DNA from: an uncultured Clostridia bacterium
GTDB taxonomy: Bacteria > Bacillota > Clostridia > Oscillospirales > Ruminococcaceae
Direction: 5' to 3'
Assembly: GCA_947627045.1 (NCBI GenBank)
Contig: CANQUM010000013.1
Span: 1 to 48,211 of the forward strand
Length of the DNA: 48,211 bases
Under the pieces are notes generated by a model. That model saw nothing but the letters and a program-made list of their open reading frames with translations. It searched no databases and was not told the origin of the DNA. A program made the position numbers and the translations under genes. The first letter of the stretch is position 1; each line of letters starts with the position of its first letter. Positions 32,136 to 40,638 of this stretch are shown here, piece after piece.

Positions 32136-33992
32136 ATGAAAAAATTTATAAAAACATTAATATTATTTGTACTTGGTTGTATATTAGTATCTGTAAATTG
32201 CATAAGTTCAACGGCATACTATGAGTTAGAATATAGAAATGATTACTCGGGAAGTTATCAAAATGTAAAAATAGACAATATTTATTACGATTTATCTATC
32301 ATTGGTCATAAAGATGGAGAGTATTCAGTATATGCGACTTATCCGGTTGTAAGCGGAGAAGTTTTGAGAATACCTGATAAAATAAGCTTTAAGGGCAGAC
32401 AATATAAAGTTACTCACGTGTCATTTGACCCTCAAGAGTCGTATAATGCAAATCCTGAACTGCCGGCTAAAATAGTTTTACCCTACAAAACTATATGTTT
32501 ACCGAAGTATGCAACTGATCTCCATATAAGTCCAAATACTAAGCTTCCAAATCTAAGAAAGATATATATTCCTAAAAATTTATGGGATTTAAGCAGTTTA
32601 TCAGATATGCCAAAGCTGAAGGTAATAATAGATAAAAAGAACCCGCATATCAAAATGAAAAACGGAGCAGTATATTCTAAAAACGGTAAAAGGCTCTTGA
32701 CATTGGTTAATAGTAAAAAGACCTATAAAATTTCAGAGGGAACAACATATATAGATTTTGGTTTTGGAAGGGTCAACAAAACTGTTGAAAAGATTGTTTT
32801 GCCATCATCTTTGGAAAAGCTGCCATTTGACTCTTTATCATCGTGTGTAAAATTGAAATCAGTTAAATTTAACAAAGAATTAAAAAATATTGGCGGATGT
32901 GTATTTTCAGGGTGTAAGTCAATAAAAAGTATGAACTTACCGGATAATCTCGAAAAAATAGGTTTTGCAGCGTTTGAAAATTGCAGATCGCTGGAGAAAA
33001 TAACAATACCTAAAAAAATCAAAAAAATTAGATTGGCTACCTTTCAAAACTGTACTGAATTATCAAAAGTAAAAATTAAAAATAATGAAACATCTCCTAA
33101 AATAGAGGAGGGGGCATTTGAAAATACTGCCGAGGGAATTGAATTTGTTGTAAAAAATCAAGTAATAGCAGACCAACTTAAAGAGCATCTCAGTAACAAC
33201 AAAAAGGGTGTTAAAAAAGCAAAGATTTTAATAGGGGATAAAGTTGTTTATGATAATATAAATTGTAGATCAAAGAAATCTCAAAAAGCCTATAATGTTA
33301 TAACAACTCAAAACGGTATTAAATATAAGCTCTACAGCGACGGCGATATTTTTAAAAATAATTTGATAAAGGATATATACTTAAAATCAAAAAAAATCAA
33401 AATTCCTAATACGGTGGAATATAGAAATAAGATTTATGATATCAATGCAGTGGAGTTTTATAGTTATGTAAACAATCCCATAATACCACAGTCAGCTAAA
33501 ACCTGTGAAAAACTTATTGCAGATAATTTTGATTCGTTTGCAAATGTTTATAAGTGGAATAAGTTAAAAGAAATAAAAGCAACAAATATAAAAGATGGAT
33601 TTGAATGTATTGTTAGCTGTGATAAATTAAAGAAAATTAATGTAAGCGGTACAGATGAATGCGAATGCTTTATATATGGAATTTCACATAATAAAAGCTT
33701 AATTAAGATTACTCTGAAAAATGCTGGCGCTATAGCAAATGAGGCGATAACTGATTGTAAAAATCTAAAAACTATCATTTTATCAGGAAAGATAGGACAT
33801 ATTCAAAGAAACGCAATTAGTAAATGCAATAATTTGAAAAAAATAAAAATTCAAACCGAGAACAAAGTTAAAATTTATAAAAAGGCATTTAAAGATGTTC
33901 CTGTAAGCTGTAAGGTTTATGTAAAAAACAAGTCTATGAAAAAAGCTGTGGAGAATTCGGGATTTAAAGGTCAGATTATCATTTCAAATTAA
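32136..33992 (+). CDS. Secreted BspA-like LRR protein (paralogue 3, apparent fusion of two paralogues)
   Basis: A 618-residue protein with signal peptide (about 1-28). Residues 50-375 are a full LRR protein ending in the shared module (FVVKNQVIADQLKEHL ... KAKILIGDKVVYDNIN), where the two smaller proteins stop. The sequence runs on without a stop into a second unit (about 385-600) that resembles paralogue 1 from its mature N-terminus: VITTQNGIKYKLYSDGD, KKIKIPNTVEY, KWNKLKEIKATNI. This looks like an in-frame fusion of two neighbouring genes. The final end (GFKGQIIISN) differs from the others. A terminator follows at 34004. Confidence 0.82.
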   Translation: MKKFIKTLILFVLGCILVSVNCISSTAYYELEYRNDYSGSYQNVKIDNIYYDLSIIGHKDGEYSVYATYPVVSGEVLRIPDKISFKGRQYKVTHVSFDPQESYNANPELPAKIVLPYKTICLPKYATDLHISPNTKLPNLRKIYIPKNLWDLSSLSDMPKLKVIIDKKNPHIKMKNGAVYSKNGKRLLTLVNSKKTYKISEGTTYIDFGFGRVNKTVEKIVLPSSLEKLPFDSLSSCVKLKSVKFNKELKNIGGCVFSGCKSIKSMNLPDNLEKIGFAAFENCRSLEKITIPKKIKKIRLATFQNCTELSKVKIKNNETSPKIEEGAFENTAEGIEFVVKNQVIADQLKEHLSNNKKGVKKAKILIGDKVVYDNINCRSKKSQKAYNVITTQNGIKYKLYSDGDIFKNNLIKDIYLKSKKIKIPNTVEYRNKIYDINAVEFYSYVNNPIIPQSAKTCEKLIADNFDSFANVYKWNKLKEIKATNIKDGFECIVSCDKLKKINVSGTDECECFIYGISHNKSLIKITLKNAGAIANEAITDCKNLKTIILSGKIGHIQRNAISKCNNLKKIKIQTENKVKIYKKAFKDVPVSCKVYVKNKSMKKAVENSGFKGQIIISN

Positions 33993-34003
33993 ATCAAATA
34001 TAT

Positions 34004-34031
34004 GCAGACGTGTAAAAGCGTCTGCTTTTTT
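34004..34031 (+). terminator. Terminator of the LRR cluster
   Basis: A perfect 7-bp stem GCAGACG (34004-34010) and CGTCTGC (34019-34025), followed by TTTTTT. Confidence 0.85.
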
Positions 34032-34101
34032 GATTGATTTTGTTATAACAAAAAATAAACAAAATTTTTACTTCAATTATGGAAAAAGAATTGGTCAGCC
34101 C

Positions 34102-34130
34102 TTGCCAAAGTTGATTTAATGTTGTATAAT
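34102..34130 (+). promoter_or_regulatory. Promoter of the NifU-like/GGGtGRT operon
   Basis: TTGCCA (34102-34107), 17-base spacer, TATAAT (34125-34130). Confidence 0.75.
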
Positions 34131-34176
34131 AAATTAGTATTTTTAATACTAAAAATTGAGAGGAGTAATCTAACTT

Positions 34177-34869
34177 ATGATTTATTCAAAAGAAGTAGAA
34201 ACAATGTGTCCGGTTGCACAGGGCGTTGCACATGGCGCCGCTCCTATTCCGGAGGAAGCAAAATGGGTTAAAGCTAAGGAAATCAAGGATATTTCGGGCT
34301 TTACTCATGGTATTGGCTGGTGTGCTCCGCAGCAGGGAACCTGCAAGCTGACATTAAATGTTAAAGAGGGAGTTATTCAAGAGGCTCTTGTAGAGACGAT
34401 AGGATGTTCGGGAATGACTCATTCTGCTGCAATGGCGTCTGAAATTCTGCCTGGCAGAACAATACTTGAGGCTTTGAATACCGACCTTGTTTGCGACGCT
34501 ATAAACACAGCAATGAGAGAACTGTTTTTACAAATAGTTTACGGAAGAACACAGAGTGCTTTCTCAGAGGACGGACTGACAATAGGTGCCGGTCTTGAGG
34601 ACTTGGGAAAAGGACTTCGCTCACAGGTTGGTACAATGTACGGAACTTTGAAAAAAGGACCTCGTTATCTTGAGATGACCGACGGATATGTTACCGGAAT
34701 TGCATTAAATGAAGATGATGAGATCATCGGTTATAAATTTGTAAATTTCGGTAAGATGATGGATTACATAAAGGGCGGAGACGATGCTAACACAGCTTTT
34801 GAAAAGGCTCAGGGACAATACGGAAGAGTAGACGATGCTGTTAAAATCGTTGATCCGAGAAAAGAATAG
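34177..34869 (+). CDS. Iron-sulfur cluster assembly scaffold, NifU/IscU-like
   Basis: A 230-residue protein with a NifU-N-like fold at about residues 35-150. Conserved cysteines are present in WCAPQQGTCKL, IGCSGMTHSA and LVCDAI, matching the three-cysteine scaffold site on which a 2Fe-2S cluster is built. It is longer than IscU (about 130) because of a C-terminal extension (about 150-230). No IscS gene is nearby. It is followed after 15 bases by the GGGtGRT gene, a pairing I recall as typical of Clostridia, suggesting joint work in cluster assembly or delivery. This last point is inference. Confidence 0.85.
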   Translation: MIYSKEVETMCPVAQGVAHGAAPIPEEAKWVKAKEIKDISGFTHGIGWCAPQQGTCKLTLNVKEGVIQEALVETIGCSGMTHSAAMASEILPGRTILEALNTDLVCDAINTAMRELFLQIVYGRTQSAFSEDGLTIGAGLEDLGKGLRSQVGTMYGTLKKGPRYLEMTDGYVTGIALNEDDEIIGYKFVNFGKMMDYIKGGDDANTAFEKAQGQYGRVDDAVKIVDPRKE

Positions 34870-34884
34870 GGAGGACTTTGAACA

Positions 34885-35886
34885 ATGGCTTTATTTGAAT
34901 CATATAACAGAAGAGAAAAACAAATTCTTGCTGTTTTAGAGCAGTATGGAATCAAGTCAATAGAGGAATGTGCTGAGATAACAAAGGCAAAGGGCTTGGA
35001 TATATACAAGCAGGTTGAAAGTATTCAGCCGATTTGCTTTGAAAATGCTAAGTGGGCTTACACGGTAGGTTGTGCTATTGCAATTAAGAAGGGCTGCACT
35101 AGAGCTGCTGACGCTGCTGCTGCAATTGGCGAAGGACTTCAGGCATTCTGTATTCCCGGTTCAGTTGCCGATCAGAGAAAGGTTGGTCTAGGTCACGGAA
35201 ACTTAGGTAAAATGCTTTTGGAAGAAGATACAAAGTGCTTTGCATTTCTTGCAGGACACGAATCTTTTGCCGCTGCTGAGGGAGCTATAGGTATTGCGGA
35301 AAAGGCAAACAAGGTAAGAAAAGAGCCTCTGAGAGTAATTCTCAACGGTTTGGGAAAAGACGCAGCACAGATCATTGCAAGGATAAACGGTTTTACATAT
35401 GTTGAAACTGAAATGGATTACTACACAGGAGAAGTTAAGGAGGTATTCCGCAAGGCATATTCTGATGGACTTCGTGCTAAGGTGAATTGCTACGGTGCAA
35501 ATGACGTTACAGAGGGTGTTGCTATTATGCACAAGGAGGGTGTTGACGTTTCTATCACAGGTAACTCAACTAACCCGACTCGTTTCCAGCATCCTGTTGC
35601 AGGTACATACAAGAAAGAGTGTATTGAACAGGGCAAGAAGTATTTCTCAGTTGCATCAGGCGGAGGCACAGGAAGAACACTTCACCCTGATAATATGGCT
35701 GCGGGTCCTGCTTCGTACGGTATGACTGACACTATGGGCAGAATGCACTCAGACGCACAGTTTGCAGGTTCGTCGTCAGTTCCGGCACACGTCGAAATGA
35801 TGGGACTTATCGGTATGGGTAACAATCCTATGGTCGGAGCAACTGTGGCTTGCGCTGTTGCTGTTGAAGAGGCTATGAAAGGCTAA
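34885..35886 (+). CDS. GGGtGRT-family protein
   Basis: A 333-residue protein with the family signature GGGTGRT near residues 256-262 (SVASGGGTGRTLHPDN). It is rich in Gly and Ala and has several conserved histidines and cysteines, with a C-terminal glycine-rich segment (MMGLIGMGNNPMVGATVA). The function of the family is not established. The constant pairing with a NifU-like scaffold points to iron-sulfur metabolism. The start ATG has GGGAGG 11 bases upstream. A strong terminator follows at 35914. Confidence 0.9.
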   Translation: MALFESYNRREKQILAVLEQYGIKSIEECAEITKAKGLDIYKQVESIQPICFENAKWAYTVGCAIAIKKGCTRAADAAAAIGEGLQAFCIPGSVADQRKVGLGHGNLGKMLLEEDTKCFAFLAGHESFAAAEGAIGIAEKANKVRKEPLRVILNGLGKDAAQIIARINGFTYVETEMDYYTGEVKEVFRKAYSDGLRAKVNCYGANDVTEGVAIMHKEGVDVSITGNSTNPTRFQHPVAGTYKKECIEQGKKYFSVASGGGTGRTLHPDNMAAGPASYGMTDTMGRMHSDAQFAGSSSVPAHVEMMGLIGMGNNPMVGATVACAVAVEEAMKG

Positions 35887-35913
35887 TTTTACTTAAAAAG
35901 TAATAAAAAATTC

Positions 35914-35953
35914 AACCCCGATTTTGCGGAAATACCGTAATTTCGGGGTTTTT
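35914..35953 (+). terminator. Terminator of the NifU-like/GGGtGRT operon
   Basis: AACCCCGA (35914-35921) pairs with TCGGGGTT (35943-35950), with inner TTGCGG/CCGTAA, followed by TTT. Confidence 0.85.
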
Positions 35954-36142
35954 GCTTATGCTTTTTTGTTCACTTTATAGATTTTAAAAAATCCGGGATA
36001 ACTATTCTCGCCATAAAATAACATTCTGTTTATCACATAACTATCATATAAATATCTTATAATTATATCGTTTCAGTAAAAGAGCATAAAAGGCAGTAAT
36101 TATGTTATTATTTGATATTTTGTCTTGATTGTGGTAAAAAGC

Positions 36143-36171
36143 TTGAAAAATGAAAGTAAATGTGATAATAT
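36143..36171 (+). promoter_or_regulatory. Promoter of the LCP gene; rest of the gap empty
   Basis: TTGAAA (36143-36148), 17-base spacer, TAATAT (36166-36171), about 90 bases before the ATG. I see no other feature in 35954-36261. Confidence 0.6.
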
Positions 36172-36261
36172 ATAGTAAATATATTTTTTAACATAATTAT
36201 AGAGATAGAAATAGGACAGTAACTACTGAAATCTAAAGTTTTTTAGAATAAGGAGGTACGT

Positions 36262-38130
36262 ATGCCTGAGAACAAGAAAGCGGACGATTTTTCTGTTGAT
36301 GATATTATCAAGGATGTTATGAGAAAAAAGAGAAGAGGCGAGTTGGGCGGTTTTGTTTCTTCTAATGTAAAATCTGATGATGATATAAATGTGAAAAAGT
36401 CTAATATTAAAACAGAGGATGTTAATTCAAAGGATTATTTTAAATCGTTCTATGATGACAGCAAAACTTCAAACAGTGCAGACAAAAAAAGAAACATTTA
36501 TCATACAAACAGTCAAGATGCGCTGCAATCACAAAAAGATTATTTGAAAAAAAGTCTGAACGAGATAAATGACAGTGATAATAGTATTGACGATTCTATA
36601 ACAGAATTGTTTGCTAATGCCGTTAAAAACAGCGGGAAAAAACTTTCGCCTGCTCAGCAGGCAGCTATTAAAGAGGCCAGAAGCGCAAAACTTAAAAAGG
36701 CAACTGATAATTCAGAAAAGCTGAAAAAAGCTGAACTTCAGGCTCCTGCCAAGCCGGATGAGTGGAGAACCGACGGGATACCTCTTTCTGATTTGGTTGC
36801 TGGTGCAATGCAGGCTAGAAAAGGTGTGAAAACAACTGTAAGCGATATGTCTGAACCTGTAAGCAGTGCAAAGGTTTTTGACGTTGAGCCGGAAGCAAGA
36901 ATAAAACCAAAACGCAGAAAATGGTCTGTGAAGAAAAAAGTGTCGGTTATTTTGTGCTATGTATTCGGAATTGTATTTCTGCTTTGCGGTGCAGGTATTT
37001 CGGTGTTCGCACGCTATACAAGTATGCTTGACAGAAACAATAATGAAGTAATAAACATTATTGACCCCGGTCAGAGCGAAATAGGCTCAAACGATACTGT
37101 AAATGCAGTAGATTATGAGAAAATGCTGGCTGATAAGCTTGCAAAATCAGCGGCAAATGTAGTTGCTGACAGCGATGTTACTAATATTCTCCTTGTGGGC
37201 GAAGATTTGAGAGATACGGTAGATAATACCGCTCAGTCAAACGGTAATACCGACGTTATAATGATGGTTTCTATAAATACCAAAAAGGGAACTGTTACTA
37301 CTACCTCGTTTATGAGGGACATTTATTTGCAGATACCGGGCTTTTATGCGGACAGAATCAATTCTGCATATTCAAAGGGAGGTATACCGCTTTTAGAGCA
37401 GACCATACAGGATAATTTCAGTATTAAGATTGACAGATACTTAAAGGTTAATTTCTATTCATTTATTGATATAGTCGATACTATGGGAGGACTTGATATA
37501 AAAATCTCAAAGGAAGAAGCAATAGGTATGAGAGCTCCTTTGGGAGAACAGAACAAATATCTTGGTAAAAAGTATGGAACAGACTACATAAAAAAAGGCG
37601 GAAAAATTCATATGAACGGCAATCAGGCGCTGGCATATGCAAGGCTTCGCAAGGTAGGAAATTCTGACTGGGAGAGAACTCAAAGGCAGAGAACGGTAAT
37701 TGATCTTATCGCAAATAAGACAAAAAAACTGTCGCTGACCGAGCTTAACTCACTGCTGAATAAGGTTTTGGGTAAAATTTCTACCGACTTGACCGATGCA
37801 GAGATCGCATATTATCTGCTTCACGCCTCAACATATCTTAACTATGAGCGTGGTCAGATCCAAATTCCAGCAGAGGGAACGTATACCTGTGAAACTATTC
37901 GCGGTGCTTCTGTATTATGTCCTGATTTTACGTCAAACATCAGAACTCTACAGAAAAAAATATATGGATATTCTAAAATAAAAGACGATGAAACCGACTA
38001 TACAAATGGTACTAACAATAATACAGACGGTTATTCCAATGAAACATATTCAGACAGCGGATATAATTCATATGACAGTACAGAGGCTTATAATAATTAC
38101 GATTCAGGAACTGCAAACACATTTTATTAA
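36262..38130 (+). CDS. LytR-CpsA-Psr (LCP) family cell-wall ligase
   Basis: A 622-residue membrane protein with an unusually long cytoplasmic N-terminus (about 1-225, Lys/Ser/Asp-rich, probably disordered), one membrane span (about 227-251) and an extracellular LCP domain (about 300-500). LCP hallmarks: ILLVGEDLR, TDVIMMVSIN, TTSFMRDIYLQIPG, RINSAYSKGG and ALAYARLRKVGNSDWERTQRQR, with the arginines that bind the polyprenyl pyrophosphate. These enzymes move teichoic acids or capsular glycans from lipid carrier to peptidoglycan. The C-terminal tail (about 570-622) is Asn/Tyr/Ser-rich. GGAGG lies 6 bases upstream. Confidence 0.9.
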   Translation: MPENKKADDFSVDDIIKDVMRKKRRGELGGFVSSNVKSDDDINVKKSNIKTEDVNSKDYFKSFYDDSKTSNSADKKRNIYHTNSQDALQSQKDYLKKSLNEINDSDNSIDDSITELFANAVKNSGKKLSPAQQAAIKEARSAKLKKATDNSEKLKKAELQAPAKPDEWRTDGIPLSDLVAGAMQARKGVKTTVSDMSEPVSSAKVFDVEPEARIKPKRRKWSVKKKVSVILCYVFGIVFLLCGAGISVFARYTSMLDRNNNEVINIIDPGQSEIGSNDTVNAVDYEKMLADKLAKSAANVVADSDVTNILLVGEDLRDTVDNTAQSNGNTDVIMMVSINTKKGTVTTTSFMRDIYLQIPGFYADRINSAYSKGGIPLLEQTIQDNFSIKIDRYLKVNFYSFIDIVDTMGGLDIKISKEEAIGMRAPLGEQNKYLGKKYGTDYIKKGGKIHMNGNQALAYARLRKVGNSDWERTQRQRTVIDLIANKTKKLSLTELNSLLNKVLGKISTDLTDAEIAYYLLHASTYLNYERGQIQIPAEGTYTCETIRGASVLCPDFTSNIRTLQKKIYGYSKIKDDETDYTNGTNNNTDGYSNETYSDSGYNSYDSTEAYNNYDSGTANTFY

Positions 38131-38145
38131 TTAATATTTTAAAAT

Positions 38146-38190
38146 AAAAAAGCATACTGCAGCTTATTTGTTGTGATATGCTTTTCTTTA
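38146..38190. terminator. Terminator between LCP gene and the convergent small gene
   Basis: AAAAAGCATA (38146-38155) pairs with TATGCTTTT (38177-38185) and is flanked by A and T tracts, so it can work in both directions. Confidence 0.7.
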
Positions 38191-38217
38191 AAGACATTTT
38201 TATTAAAATTGCTAAGT

Positions 38218-38430
38218 TTAATTTTTAATGCAGAAACAAAAAGTCTTACTGTTTTCAATTGCATGGTTGTATTTTTCAATAGTATCAGCGAGGGTGCGTA
38301 ATCCGGCAGAAGTATGGATATATTCGTTGTGTTCATGCAGTGAAATCTGCATATGCACAGGCAGCGAAAGAAAATATTTTCGGCTGCTGGAACTATTGTA
38401 AATTAAATCTTGAAGATTATTGTAATACAA
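38218..38430 (-). CDS. Small conserved Clostridia protein with TTG start
   Basis: A 70-residue protein. The TTG at 38430 is chosen because AAGAGGTGATTAAA precedes it; a longer ATG frame from 38481 lacks this. The protein reads YYNNLQDLIYNSSSSRKYFLSLP, then HMQISLHEHNEYIHTSAGLRTLA. I recall this pattern of a serine-rich patch, YFxSLP and a helix in short uncharacterised Clostridia proteins. The tail contains a cysteine pair (CFC). It is convergent with the LCP gene. Confidence 0.5.
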   Translation of the reverse strand: MYYNNLQDLIYNSSSSRKYFLSLPVHMQISLHEHNEYIHTSAGLRTLADTIEKYNHAIENSKTFCFCIKN

Positions 38431-38637
38431 TTTAATCACCTCTTGCATATTATTTGCAAAAATTGCAATTGCATTCCTCAATTGAAGGTGCTTATAAATA
38501 TTATTATATTCAATTGAATTAAAAGTGTTAAAATATATTTTTCTAAGTTTCTGTATATTAATATTTGGTTTTTAGTGAAAAAGTAATTATTATTTTAATA
38601 AATTTTATCTAAATTATAAATTTTTTAAGGTTTCCTA

Positions 38638-38666
38638 TTGACTTTTTACAGTATATGTAATATAAT
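38638..38666 (+). promoter_or_regulatory. Strong promoter in the LCP-glycosyltransferase gap
   Basis: TTGACT (38638-38643), 17-base spacer, TATAAT (38661-38666), with ATG-free DNA downstream until a terminator about 30 bases after the start site. Confidence 0.8.
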
Positions 38667-38672
38667 ATGCTT

Positions 38673-38740
38673 GTAAAGTGATAAATGTTTTATTATAAGC
38701 TTGCACTTGAATTTGTTCAGTGCAGGCTTATTTATTTTTG
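38673..38740 (+). ncRNA. Candidate small RNA or premature-termination leader
   Basis: The promoter at 38638 should start a transcript near 38673 that meets a hairpin at 38697-38729 (AAGC..GCACT..GA with TC.GTGC..GCTT) followed by ATTTATTTTTG. The product would be about 65 bases with no ORF. The next gene starts 190 bases further on, so this is either an independent small RNA or an attenuator. Confidence 0.45.
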
Positions 38741-38923
38741 TTTGTTTTAGTGTAGATTTATTTTAATGTTTGTGTTATACTTATAATAAAAGAAATTAAT
38801 AAATAATTGTTATTTAAGAGTAATATCATATTAAGGTAAGTTTATAATTTTAATCGAATGAGGTTGAAATTATTTTATGTATGGTATAAAATAAAGCAGT
38901 TGGGTTATGAAGGAGATGATCAA

Positions 38924-40090
38924 TTGAAAATTCTTATTACTACAGATTGGTATAAGTCTGCGGTGAACGGTGTTGTGACATCAGTTTTAAACCTTGAGAA
39001 AGGTTTGAGAAAACTTGGTCATGACGTAAAAATTCTCACTCTTTCAGAAACACGTTTTTCTTATATTAACGGAAATGCAACGTATATAGGTTCGGTAAAT
39101 GCGGAAAAAATATATCCTTGTGCAAGGGTCAAAATTCCTTTGAAAAGCAGATTGATTCAAAATATCATTAAGTGGAAACCTGACATTATTCATTCACAAT
39201 GCGAGTTCAGCACATTTTCACTTGCGAGGAAAATTTCAGATATTACGGGAGCTCCGATTGTTCATACTTATCATACCATATATGAGGATTACACACATTA
39301 TTTTTCTCCGAGCATAAGGTTGGGACGCAGAGCAGTAAGACTTTTTACAAGGTATATTTCAAGGCATGTTGACTGTATGATAGCTCCAACGGAAAAGGTA
39401 GAAAACATACTGAATAATTATAAATGCAGAATACCTGTTGAAGTTGTTCCGTCGGGTATAGATTTAGATAAGATAGTTTCAGATAAAAACATTGCTGAGC
39501 GTGATGCGTTTAGACGAAGTATAGGTATTGAAGAAGGTAAAAAGGTTATACTATACTCCGGGCGAATTGCAGAGGAAAAGAATTTAGATGAAATAATAGA
39601 TTTTCTTGGCAGAAACAAGCCGGAGAATACTGTTTTTCTCATTATAGGAGACGGACCATACAGAGAGGAGACAGAAAGAAAAATTAAAGAGTGCGGTTTG
39701 CAGGATATGACCATTATGACAGGTATGGTAGATTACAGTGAAATGAAAAACTATTACTGTGCGGGCGACGTTTTTGTCAGTGCGTCGCAGAGTGAAACTC
39801 AGGGACTTACATATATTGAAGCTCTTGCAAATGGACTTGTTTTGCTTTGCAAGAAGGACAAATGTCTGGATAATGTTCTTTTAGACGGCGTTAATGGATA
39901 TTCTTATACAAGCGAAGGTGAGTTTTCAGAGTATCTAAAACGTCTTTTGACTGAGGATATTTCAGCTATGCAGGAAAAAGCGTCAGAAATTGCAAAACAA
40001 AAATATTCGGTTGAAACCTTTGCAGAGCAAATGGAAACTATTTATTATTCGTTGTTGAAGCAGTATGCAAGAAATTCAAAATCTGCATGA
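38924..40090 (+). CDS. Glycosyltransferase family 4
   Basis: A 388-residue protein. The TTG at 38924 (residues KILITTDWYKSAVNG follow) has AAGGAG 8 bases upstream; a longer ATG frame from 38858 has no site and adds an unlike segment. GT-B fold: the N-terminal acceptor domain (about 1-175) has NGVVTSV and HTYHTIYEDY, and the C-terminal donor domain (about 185-370) has VPSGIDLDK, ILYSGRIAEEKN and the ExE motif in SASQSETQGLTYIEALA. It resembles enzymes that add hexose to diacylglycerol or other lipid acceptors (membrane glycolipid synthesis). The exact sugar is unknown. Confidence 0.85.
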   Translation: MKILITTDWYKSAVNGVVTSVLNLEKGLRKLGHDVKILTLSETRFSYINGNATYIGSVNAEKIYPCARVKIPLKSRLIQNIIKWKPDIIHSQCEFSTFSLARKISDITGAPIVHTYHTIYEDYTHYFSPSIRLGRRAVRLFTRYISRHVDCMIAPTEKVENILNNYKCRIPVEVVPSGIDLDKIVSDKNIAERDAFRRSIGIEEGKKVILYSGRIAEEKNLDEIIDFLGRNKPENTVFLIIGDGPYREETERKIKECGLQDMTIMTGMVDYSEMKNYYCAGDVFVSASQSETQGLTYIEALANGLVLLCKKDKCLDNVLLDGVNGYSYTSEGEFSEYLKRLLTEDISAMQEKASEIAKQKYSVETFAEQMETIYYSLLKQYARNSKSA

Positions 40091-40255
40091 TAACTTTTTA
40101 AAAACTGCTTTGTAAAAAAATTTAATAAAATGAATTCTATTAATTTCATTCTTTCAATTAATTTGTTGCTTTATAAAAAATTACCTCTTATATTGAGGAA
40201 AAAGAGAGTAATAATAATAAGGCAAACTCAAATTTACGAAAAGGAGTGAAATGAA

Positions 40256-40438
40256 ATGAAGGGTATTACTACAGAGCAGGGCAGACAGAATCTTGAAAAG
40301 TTCAAGATGGAAGCTGCAAACGAAGTTGGTGTAAACCTTAAGCAGGGTTACAATGGCGACTTAACATCTCGTCAGGCTGGTTCAATTGGAGGCCAGATGG
40401 TAAAAAAGATGATCGACGCATACAAAACAGCACAATAA
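40256..40438 (+). CDS. Small acid-soluble spore protein, alpha/beta type
   Basis: A 60-residue protein with the family signatures KFKMEAANEVGVNL (the germination-protease site region) and GYNGDLTSRQAGSIGGQMVKKMI. These proteins coat spore DNA, shift it to an A-like form and protect it from UV, and are broken down on germination. The gene is monocistronic, with AAAGGAG 8 bases upstream and a hairpin terminator at about 40471-40502. A sigma-G promoter would be expected, but I could not identify one with confidence. Confidence 0.95.
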   Translation: MKGITTEQGRQNLEKFKMEAANEVGVNLKQGYNGDLTSRQAGSIGGQMVKKMIDAYKTAQ

Positions 40439-40470
40439 GTATAATTAATTGTATAATGACTGAATAGTTA

Positions 40471-40503
40471 AAAGCCCGGTATGAAATATCATATCGGGTT
40501 TTC
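40471..40503 (+). terminator. Terminator of the spore-protein gene
   Basis: The stem GCCCGgTATG (40474-40483) pairs with CATAtCGGGT (40490-40499) and is followed by TTTTC. Confidence 0.7.
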
Positions 40504-40638
40504 ATTTGTACAATTCTCACAAAATAAAATATAAGTATTTGTATAAAAAGTCTTAAATTGCCGTAAAGACTTTAAAAAGTTATTTTCTTGTGATATAATT
40601 AAAAATAATATATTATTTAATAGTTATGGAGGGGAATT

